Below, in pieces: positions 29,421 to 38,528 of a DNA stretch of 64,000 bases (position 1 is its first letter; the number at the start of each line of letters is the position of its first letter). The notes beneath the pieces are model-generated. The model worked only from the letters and a program-made list of their open reading frames with translations, had not been told where the DNA came from and searched no databases. The stretch spans positions 47,859 to 111,858 of the forward strand of contig NZ_JAJISD010000015.1 in NCBI RefSeq assembly GCF_020880995.1. Direction: 5' to 3'. The DNA comes from Reyranella aquatilis (GTDB lineage Bacteria; Pseudomonadota; Alphaproteobacteria; Reyranellales; Reyranellaceae). The position numbers and the translations under genes are program-made.

Positions 29421-30544
29421 GTTCGCCCCGTACCATCCGCGTCGACCTGGCGGGCCGCGCCTATGACATCGCGATCGGCCCCGGCCTGATCGACCGCGCG
29501 GGCGAGCTGTCGCGGCCATTGCTGGCCGCGCCGCGGGTCACGATCGTGAGCGACGACACGGTCGAGCCGCTCTATGGCGCGCGCCTCGCCGCCTCCTTCG
29601 CGAAGGCAGGCGTCAAGACCGAGACAGTCACGGTGCCGGCCGGCGAGAGCAGCAAGGACTTCGCGAGCTTCGGCCGGCTGATGAACGAGCTGCTCGACCG
29701 CCGTCCCGACCGCAAGACCACGCTGGTCGCGCTGGGCGGCGGCGTGGTCGGCGACCTGACGGGTTTCGCCGCAGCCGTGCTGCTGCGCGGCGTCGACTTC
29801 ATCCAGGTGCCGACGACGCTGCTGGCGCAGGTCGATTCCTCGGTCGGCGGCAAGACCGGCATCAACACCCGTCATGGCAAGAACCTGGTCGGGGCCTTCT
29901 ACCAGCCGCGCCTGGTGCTGGCCGACACGACCGTGCTCGATACGCTGCCGCGCCGCGAACTCCTGGCGGGCTACGCCGAGGTCGCGAAGTACGGGCTGAT
30001 CGACGATCCCGACTTCTTCGCCTGGTGCGAGGCCAACGGGGAAAAGGTGCTGGCAGGCGATGCCGCGGCACGAACCTACGCCATCGAACAGAGCTGCCTC
30101 TCCAAGGCGCGCATCGTGGCCGCCGACGAGCGCGAGACCACCGACCTGCGCGCCCTCCTCAACCTCGGGCACACGTTCGGCCATGCATTGGAAGCCGAGA
30201 CCGGCTTCGGCGCGACCCTGCTGCACGGCGAGGCGGTCGGCGCGGGCATGGCGATGGCCTTCGACCTGTCGGCCCGGCTGGGTCTCTGCCCCGCGGCCGA
30301 TGCAGAGCGCGTGCGCCATCATCTCGGCAGCGTCGGACTTCCGGTTCGACTGCGCACCATCGGCGGCGACAACAGCCGCACCTGGGATGCGGCGAGGCTG
30401 ATCGAGCACATGCGCGGCGACAAGAAGGCCGAGGGTGGCAAGCTCACCTTCGTGCTGGCGCGCGGCATCGGCAAATCCTTCGTCACCCGCGACGTCGACG
30501 AGACGGGCCTGCGCGGTCTGCTCGACGACGCCATCGCGGCCTAG
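29417..30544 (+). CDS. aroB: 3-dehydroquinate synthase
   Basis: Converts DAHP to 3-dehydroquinate, step two of the shikimate pathway. NAD-binding GGGVVGDLTGFAA, metal/substrate segment VPTTLLAQVDSSVGGKTGIN, EVAKYGLI, and zinc ligands in LNLGHTFGHALE and LLHGEAV are all present. Length 375 is normal. aroK-aroB coupling is the usual arrangement. Confidence 0.98.
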   Translation: MSSPRTIRVDLAGRAYDIAIGPGLIDRAGELSRPLLAAPRVTIVSDDTVEPLYGARLAASFAKAGVKTETVTVPAGESSKDFASFGRLMNELLDRRPDRKTTLVALGGGVVGDLTGFAAAVLLRGVDFIQVPTTLLAQVDSSVGGKTGINTRHGKNLVGAFYQPRLVLADTTVLDTLPRRELLAGYAEVAKYGLIDDPDFFAWCEANGEKVLAGDAAARTYAIEQSCLSKARIVAADERETTDLRALLNLGHTFGHALEAETGFGATLLHGEAVGAGMAMAFDLSARLGLCPAADAERVRHHLGSVGLPVRLRTIGGDNSRTWDAARLIEHMRGDKKAEGGKLTFVLARGIGKSFVTRDVDETGLRGLLDDAIAA

Positions 30545-30551
30545 GAGCGGC

Positions 30552-31856
30552 ATGGACGCCGAGCTGCATTTCGACATTCCGCTTTCCTTCGCGATCCCGC
30601 TCGTCGTCGTCTGTCTCCTGCTGGCCGCCTACCTGTCGGCGGCGGAAACCGCGATCACCGGCGCCTCGCGCCCGCGCATGCATCGCCTCGCGCAGCAGGG
30701 GCATCCCCGGGCGGCGATCGTCAACGCCCTGCTCGACCGCAAGGACGAGGCGGTGAGCGCGGTGCTGCTGGGCAACAACGTAGTGAACATCTTCTCCGCA
30801 TCGCTCTCGACAGCGGTGCTGACGGCGCTGTTCGGCGCCGCCGGTGTGGTCTACGCCACCCTGGCGATCGGCGTGCTGATCGTGATCTTCGCCGAGGTGA
30901 TGCCCAAGACCTGGGCCCTGCTGCGCGCCGACCGCGTGGCGCTGGCGCTGGCACCGTCGATCATGGTGACGCTCACCATCCTGGGGCCGCTGGCGCGCGG
31001 GGTCGCCTGGATCTCGCGCTTCTTCCTGCGCCTGATGAACGTGCGGACGGACCGCACCCCGGACGCGGAGGAGCAGAGCGACGCGCTGCGCGGCGCCATC
31101 GAGCTGCATGGCGAGGGACAGGAGGGCGACAGCGCACCGGCGGAGAAGGCGATGCTGCGGTCGGTGCTCGACCTCGGTGACCGCACCGTGGGCGACGTGA
31201 TGACCCATCGCGGCAATGTCGTTCTGATCGATGCCGACCAGACCACCGACGCCATCGTGACCCAGATGCTGGCGGCGCCCTACACGCGCATCCCGCTCTA
31301 TCGCGGCGAGGCCGATAACGTGGTCGGCGTCGTCCATGCCAAGGACCTGTTCCGCGCCGTGAAGGCCGCCGGCGATCCGGCCGCGGTGAAGATCGATGCG
31401 ATCATGACAGCGCCGTGGTTCATTCCCGAATCGACGGTGCTGTTCGACCAGCTCGAGGCGTTCCGCGCCCGCCACGAGCATTTTGCGATCGTGGTCGACG
31501 AGTATGGCGCCCTGCGCGGCATCGTGACCCTCGAGGACATCATCGAGGAGATCGTCGGCGACATCGAAGACGAGCACGACGCCATCCGCCGCGGCGTCGC
31601 GCGTCGCGACGACGGCAGCATGGTCTGTCAGGGCGACGTGCCGATCCGCGACCTCAACCGGGAATTCGGCTGGGGCCTCCCCGAAGGCGTCGCCACGACC
31701 ATCGCCGGACTGGTGCTGCACGAGGCGCGCCGCATCCCGGAAGTGGGGCAGGTTTATGCATTCTACGGTTTCCGCTTCGAGATTTTGAAGCGCGAGGGCA
31801 CGCGCATCGCCGAGTTGCGGATCGTGCCGCCCGCCGCCATACAGGCGGGCAATTGA
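30552..31856 (+). CDS. CNNM/CorC-HlyC family membrane protein (UPF0053)
   Basis: A 434-residue protein with an N-terminal DUF21 transmembrane domain (PLVVVCLLLAAYLSAAETAITGASR; VLLGNNVVNIFSASLSTAVL; IFAEVMPKTWALL), a tandem CBS pair (DVMTHRGNVVLIDAD; HFAIVVDEYGALRGIVTLEDIIEEIVG) and the C-terminal CorC_HlyC domain. The family is tied to Mg/Co efflux (CorC/CNNM), although the exact ion is unproven. Seven bases separate it from aroB; AGGAG overlaps the aroB stop and serves as ribosome binding site. Confidence 0.92.
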   Translation: MDAELHFDIPLSFAIPLVVVCLLLAAYLSAAETAITGASRPRMHRLAQQGHPRAAIVNALLDRKDEAVSAVLLGNNVVNIFSASLSTAVLTALFGAAGVVYATLAIGVLIVIFAEVMPKTWALLRADRVALALAPSIMVTLTILGPLARGVAWISRFFLRLMNVRTDRTPDAEEQSDALRGAIELHGEGQEGDSAPAEKAMLRSVLDLGDRTVGDVMTHRGNVVLIDADQTTDAIVTQMLAAPYTRIPLYRGEADNVVGVVHAKDLFRAVKAAGDPAAVKIDAIMTAPWFIPESTVLFDQLEAFRARHEHFAIVVDEYGALRGIVTLEDIIEEIVGDIEDEHDAIRRGVARRDDGSMVCQGDVPIRDLNREFGWGLPEGVATTIAGLVLHEARRIPEVGQVYAFYGFRFEILKREGTRIAELRIVPPAAIQAGN

Positions 31857-31884
31857 CCTCCACCTGACACAGCGGGGAACCACC

Positions 31885-32538
31885 ATGCCGCTTTCGCCAC
31901 CGATCGGGCGACAGCACCTTCATACGCGCCGCGTCGTCTGCCAGGGCTTTTTCCGCGACGACGGGCTGTGGGACATCGAAGGCCGGATCACCGACGAGAA
32001 GACCTACGAACACGCCAACGAATGGCGCGGGCCGCTGAAGCCCGGCGACTTCGTGCACGACATGTCGATCCGCCTGACGATCGATCATACCTTCACGATC
32101 GTCGATGCCGAGGCGGTCACCGACAGTTCGCCGTACAGGATGTGCGGCGACATCGCGCCGGCCTTCCGGAAACTGATCGGCCTGCGCATCGGCGGCGGTT
32201 TCCACCGCGCGGTGCGCGAGCGGCTGGGCGGCGTGCAAGGCTGCACGCATATCGTCGAGCTGCTGGGCCCCGTGGCGACCACCGCCTTCCAGACCGTCTC
32301 GTCGAAGAAGGCACGCGACCTCAACCGGGCGCATCGCGAGAAGACGGGTACCCTGCCGCCCAAGGACCCGAACGCGGCGCCCAAGCCACCCCGCAAACCC
32401 TACATGCTGGACACCTGCCACAGCTGGGCGTCCGACAGCGAGGTCACGAAGCGCTGGGTGCCGCACTTCTACACCGGCCCAGACGCCGAGGCGGTGCGCG
32501 CCGCCGTCGAGGGCAAGGACGTGGAGATGGAAGGCTAG
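31885..32538 (+). CDS. DUF2889 protein
   Basis: A 217-residue cytosolic protein matching the DUF2889 pattern: HTRRVVCQGFFRDDGLWDIEGRITDEKTY, HDMSIRLTIDH, GGVQGCTHIVELLGPVATTAFQT. No enzymatic motif is known to me. The DUF occurs in proteobacteria that degrade aromatic compounds or PHA, but the role is unassigned. Its stop overlaps the stop of convergent bolA by four bases. Confidence 0.85.
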   Translation: MPLSPPIGRQHLHTRRVVCQGFFRDDGLWDIEGRITDEKTYEHANEWRGPLKPGDFVHDMSIRLTIDHTFTIVDAEAVTDSSPYRMCGDIAPAFRKLIGLRIGGGFHRAVRERLGGVQGCTHIVELLGPVATTAFQTVSSKKARDLNRAHREKTGTLPPKDPNAAPKPPRKPYMLDTCHSWASDSEVTKRWVPHFYTGPDAEAVRAAVEGKDVEMEG

Positions 32539-32816
32539 CGCTTTGCGTCTTCGGCCGGCGTCAGCGTTTCCATCGCGAGCGCGTGCAGGCCGGCATCGAG
32601 TTCGGCCTTGAGAGCGGCATAGACCAGGCGCTGGCGCGCCACGCGGGTCTTGCCCTCGAAGGCCTGCGACACGATTTCCACGCGGAAATGCGTCTCGCCC
32701 CCCTCGCGCCACCCGGCATGGCCGTGATGCTTGGAGGATTCGTCCTCGATGGCCAGCCGCACCGGAGAGAATGCCTCGCGGAGCTTGCTGTCGATCGTCG
32801 TCGCCACCTTGCCCAT
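32535..32816 (-). CDS. BolA-family protein
   Basis: A 93-residue BolA protein, which forms 2Fe-2S heterocomplexes with monothiol glutaredoxins. It contains the conserved SKHHGHAGWREGGETHFRVEIVS region and a C-terminal RLVYAALKAELDAGLHALAM helix. The alphaproteobacterial neighbourhood with a J-domain protein and cobST is conserved. Confidence 0.93.
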   Translation of the reverse strand: MGKVATTIDSKLREAFSPVRLAIEDESSKHHGHAGWREGGETHFRVEIVSQAFEGKTRVARQRLVYAALKAELDAGLHALAMETLTPAEDAKR

Positions 32817-32880
32817 GACCGTCTCACCTCTTCCGCCGGCTTCTCTTGCCGGGTCCCGTCCTTGAACACATATTAGCCCG

Positions 32881-33462
32881 ATGGCCCGACGGCGAGCGAA
32901 CCCACTGGCTGCAATGGATGGTGCGAAGCCGCACCAGCGCGTCTGCGAGGCTCCGGGCTGTCGCCTGGAGGGTCAATATCGTGCGCCCCGCGCCCGCGAC
33001 AAGCTCGACGAGTATCGCTGGTTCTGCCTCGAGCATGTGCGCGACTACAACAAGAAGTGGGACTACTTCGCCGGTCTCGAGCCCGACCAGATCGAGGCCC
33101 ACATCCGCGCCGACACGACGTGGCGTCGCCCCGTCTGGCCGCTGGGTGCCCGCCGCAACGGAAATCCCTATGCCCACATCAAGGACCCGCTGGGGCTGGC
33201 CGACGATGCCGGACTGGGGGAAAAGCCGCCGCCCAAGTACGACGGCAGCGAGCAGCTGACCCCGGCCGAGCGCAATGCCATGGACGTCCTTGAGCTTTCC
33301 TGGCCGCTGACCCGGAAAGTCGTGAAATCCCGCTACAAGGAACTGGTGAAGCTGCATCACCCCGACGCCAACGGCGGGGCCCGGGAGGCGGAGGAAAAGC
33401 TCAAGGAAATCAACGCCGCCTATTCCACTCTGCGGGCCTCGGAGCACCTTCCGGCCGACTGA
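32881..33462 (+). CDS. J-domain protein, DnaJ-like
   Basis: A 193-residue cytosolic cochaperone with its J domain at the C terminus. Helix II is RYKELVKLHHPDANGG with the HPD triad at 160-162. The N-terminal half has two Cys pairs (VCEAPGC; WFCLEH) and WDYFAGLEPDQIEAHIRADTTW, typical of the alphaproteobacterial short J protein adjacent to cobS. It presumably stimulates DnaK on a specific client. Confidence 0.93.
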   Translation: MARRRANPLAAMDGAKPHQRVCEAPGCRLEGQYRAPRARDKLDEYRWFCLEHVRDYNKKWDYFAGLEPDQIEAHIRADTTWRRPVWPLGARRNGNPYAHIKDPLGLADDAGLGEKPPPKYDGSEQLTPAERNAMDVLELSWPLTRKVVKSRYKELVKLHHPDANGGAREAEEKLKEINAAYSTLRASEHLPAD

Positions 33463-33532
33463 TTAGCCCTGCTTGGGGCTGTCCGTGCATTTGGCCGCTT
33501 GCAGCGCACAATCCCGCCTGCGACTATCGTTC

Positions 33533-33560
33533 TGCCCGCAATTGGCGGGCATTGTTTTGT
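33533..33560 (+). terminator. Terminator-like hairpin in the cobS leader
   Basis: TGCCCGC-AATTG-GCGGGCA is a perfect 7-bp stem followed by TTGTTTTGT. It lies between the J-domain gene and cobS, with the cobS ribosome binding site (AGGAA, 33561-33565) starting right after the T-rich tract. It can end the upstream transcript or act as an attenuator of cobST. Confidence 0.55.
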
Positions 33561-33573
33561 AGGAATTCGTGTG

Positions 33574-34578
33574 ATGGCCTCTACGACGACCGCGGCCCGC
33601 CAGAATGTGTCGGGCATGCCGGATATCAAGGTTTCTGCGCGCCAGGTTTTCGGGATCGACACGGACATGGAAGTCCCGGCGTTCAGCGCCCCGACCGAGC
33701 ACGTTCCCGAGGTGGATGACGCCTACCTGTTCGATCACGACACGACGATGGCGATCCTCGCGGGCTTCGCCCACAACCGCCGCGTCATGGTCCAGGGCTA
33801 TCACGGCACCGGCAAATCGACCCACATCGAGCAGGTCGCGTCGCGCCTCAACTGGCCCTGCCTGCGCGTCAACCTCGACAGCCACATCTCGCGCATCGAC
33901 CTGATCGGCAAGGACGCGATCGTCCTTCGCGACGGCAAGCAGGTCACCGAGTTCCGCGAAGGCATCCTGCCCTGGGCCCTGCAGAACCCGACCGCCCTGG
34001 TGTTCGACGAATACGACGCCGGCCGCGCCGACGTGATGTTCGTGATCCAGCGCGTGCTCGAGGTCGACGGCAAGCTGACCCTGCTCGACCAGAACAAGGT
34101 CATCCATCCGCACCCGGCGTTCCGCCTGTTCTCGACCGCCAACACGGTCGGCCTCGGCGACACGACGGGCCTCTATCACGGCACGCAGCAGATCAACCAG
34201 GGCCAGATGGACCGCTGGTCGATCGTGACGACGCTGAACTACCTGCCGCACGAGCAGGAAGTGAACATCGTCGCCGCCAAGACGCCGCACTACAACAGCG
34301 ACGAGGGCCGCAAGACCATCGCCGCCATGGTGGCCCTGGCCGAACTCACCCGCGCGGGCTTCATCGCCGGCGACATCTCGACCGTCATGTCGCCGCGTAC
34401 GGTGATCACCTGGGCCGAGAACGCGCGCATCTTCGGGGGCGACGTGGGCTTTGCCTTCCGTCTCACCTTCCTGAACAAGTGCGACGAGGTCGAGCGCAGC
34501 ACGCTCGCCGAATACTATCAGCGCTGCTTCGGCAAGGATCTGCCGGCGACCAGCGCCAAGGGCGGCAAGACGCACTAA
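33574..34578 (+). CDS. cobS: Cobaltochelatase subunit CobS
   Basis: AAA+ (MoxR-like) subunit of the aerobic ATP-dependent cobaltochelatase (CobN-CobS-CobT), which inserts cobalt into hydrogenobyrinic acid a,c-diamide. Walker A is GYHGTGKST (Gly75 to Lys81 and on), Walker B ALVFDEYDAGRADV, with downstream sensor and arginine segments. ATG 33574 is chosen for AGGAA eight bases upstream and for normal family length; an ATG at 33499 would run through the terminator hairpin. cobT follows 21 bases later. Confidence 0.97.
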   Translation: MASTTTAARQNVSGMPDIKVSARQVFGIDTDMEVPAFSAPTEHVPEVDDAYLFDHDTTMAILAGFAHNRRVMVQGYHGTGKSTHIEQVASRLNWPCLRVNLDSHISRIDLIGKDAIVLRDGKQVTEFREGILPWALQNPTALVFDEYDAGRADVMFVIQRVLEVDGKLTLLDQNKVIHPHPAFRLFSTANTVGLGDTTGLYHGTQQINQGQMDRWSIVTTLNYLPHEQEVNIVAAKTPHYNSDEGRKTIAAMVALAELTRAGFIAGDISTVMSPRTVITWAENARIFGGDVGFAFRLTFLNKCDEVERSTLAEYYQRCFGKDLPATSAKGGKTH

Positions 34579-34599
34579 GCAGTAAGTAGCGAGGGCCGG

Positions 34600-36516
34600 A
34601 TGGCCAAGGACTCCACTCCCATCGAGGAGTTTCGTCGCGTCACCGCCACCACCATGCGGGCGGTGTCGCGCAAGGATGTGAACGTCGCCTTCGTGCCCGA
34701 GGGCGGTTCGCTGCTGGGGCAGGAAGCCCGCATCACCGTACCGGCGCGCGATCTGCCGGCCGAGGATGTGAGTCGCGTCCGCGGCGAGGCCGATTCGATG
34801 GCGCTGAAACTGCGCCACCACGACCGCAAGACCCACCTGCGCCGCGTCCCGCGCGGCGAGGCGGCGCGCGCGATCTTCGAAGCGGTGGAACAGGTCCGGG
34901 TCGAGGCCCTGGGGGCCAAGAAGATGATCGGCGTCGCCGACAACCTCTCCGCCCTGTGGCGACAGCGCTCGGATCAGCGCGGCCATGCCCGCATCAAGAC
35001 CAAAGAGGACGCGCCGATCGCCGACGTGATCGGCCTGATCGCCCGCGAGCAGATCCTGGGCGCCGCGCCTCCGGATTCGGCCAAGGCTATGGTCGATATG
35101 TGGCGCTCCGACATCGAGAGCGCCGCCGGCCGCGACTTCCAGAAGCTGCGCGATGCCCTGACCAACCAGGAAGCATTCGCCCGCGCCGCCCGCCAGCTCA
35201 TCCGCGACCTGAAGCTCGGCGACGAGACGGCCGACCTGCAGGACGACGACAATCAGGATTCGCAGGACCAGGAGAACGCCGACGGCCAGTCGAACGAGAC
35301 CGGCGACGACCAGAGCGATTCCAGCGAGACCCAGGGCTACGGCGCCCAGGGCGAGGAAACCGAGGACGCCTCCGAGCAGGACGACGCGTCCGAGACCGTC
35401 GCCGACCAGGCCCAGACCGAGATGCAGATGGGCTCCGGCGACGAGGAGGAGCCCGGCCGCGCCGAGCGCCCCTGGCTGCCGCCGGGTGCCCTGTCCAACG
35501 AGCCCGCGGGCCAGCAGTATCACGCCTACTCCAACAAGTTCGACGAGATCGTCGAGGCTGATGCGCTATGCGATGCCGAGGAACTCGGCCGCCTGCGCAA
35601 CCATCTCGACCAGCAGCTCGCGCACCTGCAGGGCGTGATCGGCAAGCTTGCCAATCGCCTGCAGCGCCGCCTGATGGCGCAGCAGAACCGCGCCTGGGAA
35701 TTCGACCTCGACGAGGGCATCCTCGACGCCGCGCGCCTCACCCGCGTCGTCACCAACCCGATGCACGCTTTGTCGTTCAAGACCGAGCGCGACACCAATT
35801 TCCGCGACACCGTGGTCTCGCTGCTGATCGACAATTCCGGATCGATGCGCGGGCGGCCGATCACGGTGGCGGCGATGAGCGCCGACATCCTCGCCCGCAC
35901 GCTCGAGCGCTGCGGCGTGAAGGTCGAGATCCTGGGCTTCACGACGCGCGCCTGGAAGGGCGGCCAGAGCCGCGAGCAGTGGCTCGCCGCCGGCAAGCCG
36001 GGCAATCCCGGCCGCCTCAACGACCTGCGCCACATCGTCTACAAGCCGGCCGACGCCCCGTGGCGCCGTGCCCGCAAGAACCTGGGCCTGATGCTGCGCG
36101 AGGGCATCCTCAAGGAGAACATCGACGGCGAGGCGCTGCTGTGGGCGCACAGCCGCCTGCTGCCGCGCCCCGAAGAGCGCAAGATCATGATGGTGATCTC
36201 CGACGGCGCGCCGGTCGACGACAGCACCCTGTCGGTCAATCCCGGCAACTATCTCGAACGGCATCTGCGCGACGTGATCGACTGGATCGAGACGCGCTCA
36301 CCGGTCGAGCTGGTCGCCATCGGCATCGGCCACGACGTCACGCGCTACTATCGCCGCGCCGTCACCATCGTCGACGCCGACCAGCTCGGCGGCACGATGA
36401 TGGAGCAGCTCGCCTCGCTGTTCGACGACGACGACAAGAAGGACGCCCGCGCGGCCCGCGGCGCCCGCAAGGGTGCAGCCAAGGTCGGCTCCAAGTCCGG
36501 CAAGCGCGCCGCCTGA
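34600..36516 (+). CDS. cobT: Cobaltochelatase subunit CobT
   Basis: Partner of CobS, 638 residues. The N-terminal region is followed by a highly acidic, Gln/Glu/Asp-rich linker (residues about 210-300) and a C-terminal von Willebrand A domain whose MIDAS is DNSGS starting at Asp411. VWA plus AAA+ subunits together remodel CobN during cobalt insertion. The acidic linker is a family trait. Confidence 0.97.
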   Translation: MAKDSTPIEEFRRVTATTMRAVSRKDVNVAFVPEGGSLLGQEARITVPARDLPAEDVSRVRGEADSMALKLRHHDRKTHLRRVPRGEAARAIFEAVEQVRVEALGAKKMIGVADNLSALWRQRSDQRGHARIKTKEDAPIADVIGLIAREQILGAAPPDSAKAMVDMWRSDIESAAGRDFQKLRDALTNQEAFARAARQLIRDLKLGDETADLQDDDNQDSQDQENADGQSNETGDDQSDSSETQGYGAQGEETEDASEQDDASETVADQAQTEMQMGSGDEEEPGRAERPWLPPGALSNEPAGQQYHAYSNKFDEIVEADALCDAEELGRLRNHLDQQLAHLQGVIGKLANRLQRRLMAQQNRAWEFDLDEGILDAARLTRVVTNPMHALSFKTERDTNFRDTVVSLLIDNSGSMRGRPITVAAMSADILARTLERCGVKVEILGFTTRAWKGGQSREQWLAAGKPGNPGRLNDLRHIVYKPADAPWRRARKNLGLMLREGILKENIDGEALLWAHSRLLPRPEERKIMMVISDGAPVDDSTLSVNPGNYLERHLRDVIDWIETRSPVELVAIGIGHDVTRYYRRAVTIVDADQLGGTMMEQLASLFDDDDKKDARAARGARKGAAKVGSKSGKRAA

Positions 36517-36533
36517 GCGGGCGCTTGTCTCGG

Positions 36534-37529
36534 GTGGCCAACCGCTTTCTTCTCTCGCTCTGCCTGCTCGTCGCGGCTTGCGCCGGCATCTCGCCGCCGC
36601 CAGCCGGGGCGCAGGAGCAGCCGGTCACGATCGAAAGCTCGGCGCTCACGCTCAAGATCGACGAGCCCAAGGCGACGCGCGTCGGCAAGCTGGTCTGGCG
36701 CGGCGGCCTCGAGATGCGCGCGAACTCGCGCAGCTTCGGCGGCCTGTCCGATCTGCACGTCACGCCGGATAACCGAACGCTGACCTCGATTTCCGACGAG
36801 GGCGGGTGGCTGGTCGCGACGCCACGCTTCGACGACAAGGGCATGCTTGTGGGCCTGGCGGACGCCCGCATGGGCCAGCTGCGCGGCCTCGACGGCAAGC
36901 CGATCGACAGCAAGCCCGAGGCCGACGCCGAGGCGATGGCGCGCCTGCCCGACGGATCGTGGCTGGTCTCGTTCGAGCGCCGCCACCGGCTGTGGCGCTA
37001 CCCGACGCTCACGGCGACGCCCCTTCCCGTGGAAGGACCGGCGGATATCGGGCGCCAGCCCGGCAACGGCGGCATCGAGGCGCTGACCGCCCTGGCCGAC
37101 GGCACCGTCGTCGCGATCAGCGAGGAGTACAGCCGTCAGGCCGGCACGGTGGTCGGCTGGATCGGCAAGCCGGACGCCGGCGGCCGCTACGCCTGGAACG
37201 CGTTCAGCTATTCGACCGCGCCCGACTACAAGCCGACCGCTCTTGCGGTTCTGCCGGACGGATCCTACGCCACGCTGGAGCGTGCCTTCGACATGGTCCG
37301 CGGCGTCCGCGTCCGCGTGATGCGGTTCGAGGCGGCCCAGCTCGCCCCCGGCTCGACGGTGCGGCCGGAGGAACTGGCGCACCTGTCGTCACCCTATGCG
37401 GTCGACAATCTGGAGGGGTTGGCGGCAACACGCGGCGCCAAGGGCGAGACGCTGCTCTGGCTGATGTCGGACGACAATTTCAACCCGCTTCAGCGCAACA
37501 TACTGATGCTGTTTGAGTTGGCGCCCTAG
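36534..37529 (+). CDS. Esterase-like phytase-family lipoprotein
   Basis: A 331-residue envelope protein with GTG start 36534 (TTG 36525 is possible). The signal peptide LLSLCLLVAAC ends in a lipobox-like VAAC, so lipidation at Cys is likely. The mature part matches the PF13449 esterase-like beta-propeller (FGGLSDLHVTPDNRTLTSISDEGGW; LPDGSWLVSFERRHRLWRY; NGGIEALTALADG; DNLEGLAA). Phytase activity is not established for this group. It follows cobT by 17 bases. Confidence 0.82.
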   Translation: MANRFLLSLCLLVAACAGISPPPAGAQEQPVTIESSALTLKIDEPKATRVGKLVWRGGLEMRANSRSFGGLSDLHVTPDNRTLTSISDEGGWLVATPRFDDKGMLVGLADARMGQLRGLDGKPIDSKPEADAEAMARLPDGSWLVSFERRHRLWRYPTLTATPLPVEGPADIGRQPGNGGIEALTALADGTVVAISEEYSRQAGTVVGWIGKPDAGGRYAWNAFSYSTAPDYKPTALAVLPDGSYATLERAFDMVRGVRVRVMRFEAAQLAPGSTVRPEELAHLSSPYAVDNLEGLAATRGAKGETLLWLMSDDNFNPLQRNILMLFELAP

Positions 37530-37659
37530 GGCTGAGCAACGCTCAGCCCGTTGAGCGACAGGACATTGCCCGCAATGTCCGAGAGCGCCGGAGGAAGAGC
37601 GACCGGCACTGACCTCTCCGTCGTCGTGACGACGACACCTCCCCATCTGAACGGGGAGG
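37529..37659. terminator. Cluster of four hairpins between convergent genes
   Basis: Four perfect inverted repeats occur in 131 bases: GGGCTGAGC-AAC-GCTCAGCCC (37529-37549, directly at the plus-strand stop), GGACATTGC-CC-GCAATGTCC (37561-37580), GTCGTCG-TGA-CGACGAC (37620-37636) and CCTCCCC-8nt-GGGGAGG (37638-37659). None has a clear T-tract. They probably end or protect the convergent transcripts of the lipoprotein gene and rpmB. Confidence 0.6.
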
Positions 37660-37666
37660 GAAAGGC

Positions 37667-37972
37667 TTACGCCGCCTTCTTCGCGTCCTTCTTGCCCTTA
37701 GCCGACACGACGCGGCGCTTCAGCACCTTCATCTCGGGCGAGAGCTTGCTGTCGTTCGTGTCGAGCAGGTAGGCGTCGATGCCGCCGTTATGCTCGATGG
37801 TCTTGATGCCGCGCGGGGTCAGGCGCAGGCGGACCGCATGGCCCAGCGCGTCGGACAGGACCGAAGCGATCTGCAGGTTCGACATGAACCGGCGCTTCGA
37901 CTTGTTGTTCGCGTGGCTCACATTGTTGCCGTACTGGACGGACTTGCCCGAAAGGGCGCAACGACGGGGCAT
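37667..37972 (-). CDS. rpmB: 50S ribosomal protein L28
   Basis: A 101-residue ribosomal protein. MPRRCALSGKSVQYGNNVSHANNKSKRRF is the L28 signature, followed by the RLRLTPRGIKTIEHNGGIDAYL core and a lysine-rich tail. It is a single-gene unit, with a terminator upstream and hairpins downstream. Confidence 0.97.
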   Translation of the reverse strand: MPRRCALSGKSVQYGNNVSHANNKSKRRFMSNLQIASVLSDALGHAVRLRLTPRGIKTIEHNGGIDAYLLDTNDSKLSPEMKVLKRRVVSAKGKKDAKKAA

Positions 37973-37985
37973 GACAATATCCGCT

Positions 37986-38011
37986 AAAAAACGATCCCGC
38001 CGGAGGGCGGG
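37986..38011 (-). terminator. Rho-independent terminator after ycgN
   Basis: On the minus strand CCCGCC-CTCC-GGCGGG is followed by ATCG and six T's. It ends the meaB-ycgN transcript before rpmB. On the plus strand TTTTT at 38021-38025 also follows, so it may be bidirectional. Confidence 0.75.
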
Positions 38012-38045
38012 AAGGCCGGCTTTTTACGGGCCCAAGGGGTGCCCG

Positions 38046-38528
38046 TCAAGCAAACCAATCCACGACCCTTTCGCTGATGTCCTCGACCTGATCCTCCGGG
38101 ATCACCCGCCCCCGGGCCGAGATTCCCGCCTCGTGCACGGTGTTGGGGTCGCCGGAGACCAGCGGGTGCCACCAGAACAGGTCCTGCTTGAGATGGACGA
38201 GCCGATACCCACAAGTTCTTGGGAGCCAATCCATCTTGGCCACGACTTCTGGGGTGAGCTGGATACAGTCCGGCACGATCTTCTTGCGATTCTTGTAGTC
38301 ACGGCAGAGCGCGGTCTTGGGATCCAGCAGCTTGCAGCAGGTGTCGGTCTGGGCGAGTTCGCCGGTCCCTTCGTATTCCAGCTTGTTGACGCAGCACATG
38401 CCGCAGCCGTCGCAGAGGGATTCCCACTCCTGCTTGGTCATCTGCGACAGGGTCTTGCGCTTCCAGAAGGGCTCCTTCTGGGCCTCAGCGGCGCGGCGCG
38501 CCCGCTTCAGGAAGGATTTAGCGGCCAT
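38046..38528 (-). CDS. YcgN/UPF0260 family CxxCxxCC protein
   Basis: A 160-residue protein with CDGCGMCCVNK (Cys39, 42, 45, 46) and further cysteines in DTCCKLLDPKTALCRDY and PDCIQL, a zinc- or iron-chelating family of unknown role. Its start overlaps the meaB stop by 11 bases, so the two are co-translated. Confidence 0.93.
   Translation of the reverse strand: MAAKSFLKRARRAAEAQKEPFWKRKTLSQMTKQEWESLCDGCGMCCVNKLEYEGTGELAQTDTCCKLLDPKTALCRDYKNRKKIVPDCIQLTPEVVAKMDWLPRTCGYRLVHLKQDLFWWHPLVSGDPNTVHEAGISARGRVIPEDQVEDISERVVDWFA

Noticed and set aside
33463..33573. Cobalamin riboswitch upstream of cobS
   Set aside because: The leader is too short and has no B12-box-like sequence; only a simple terminator-like stem is present.
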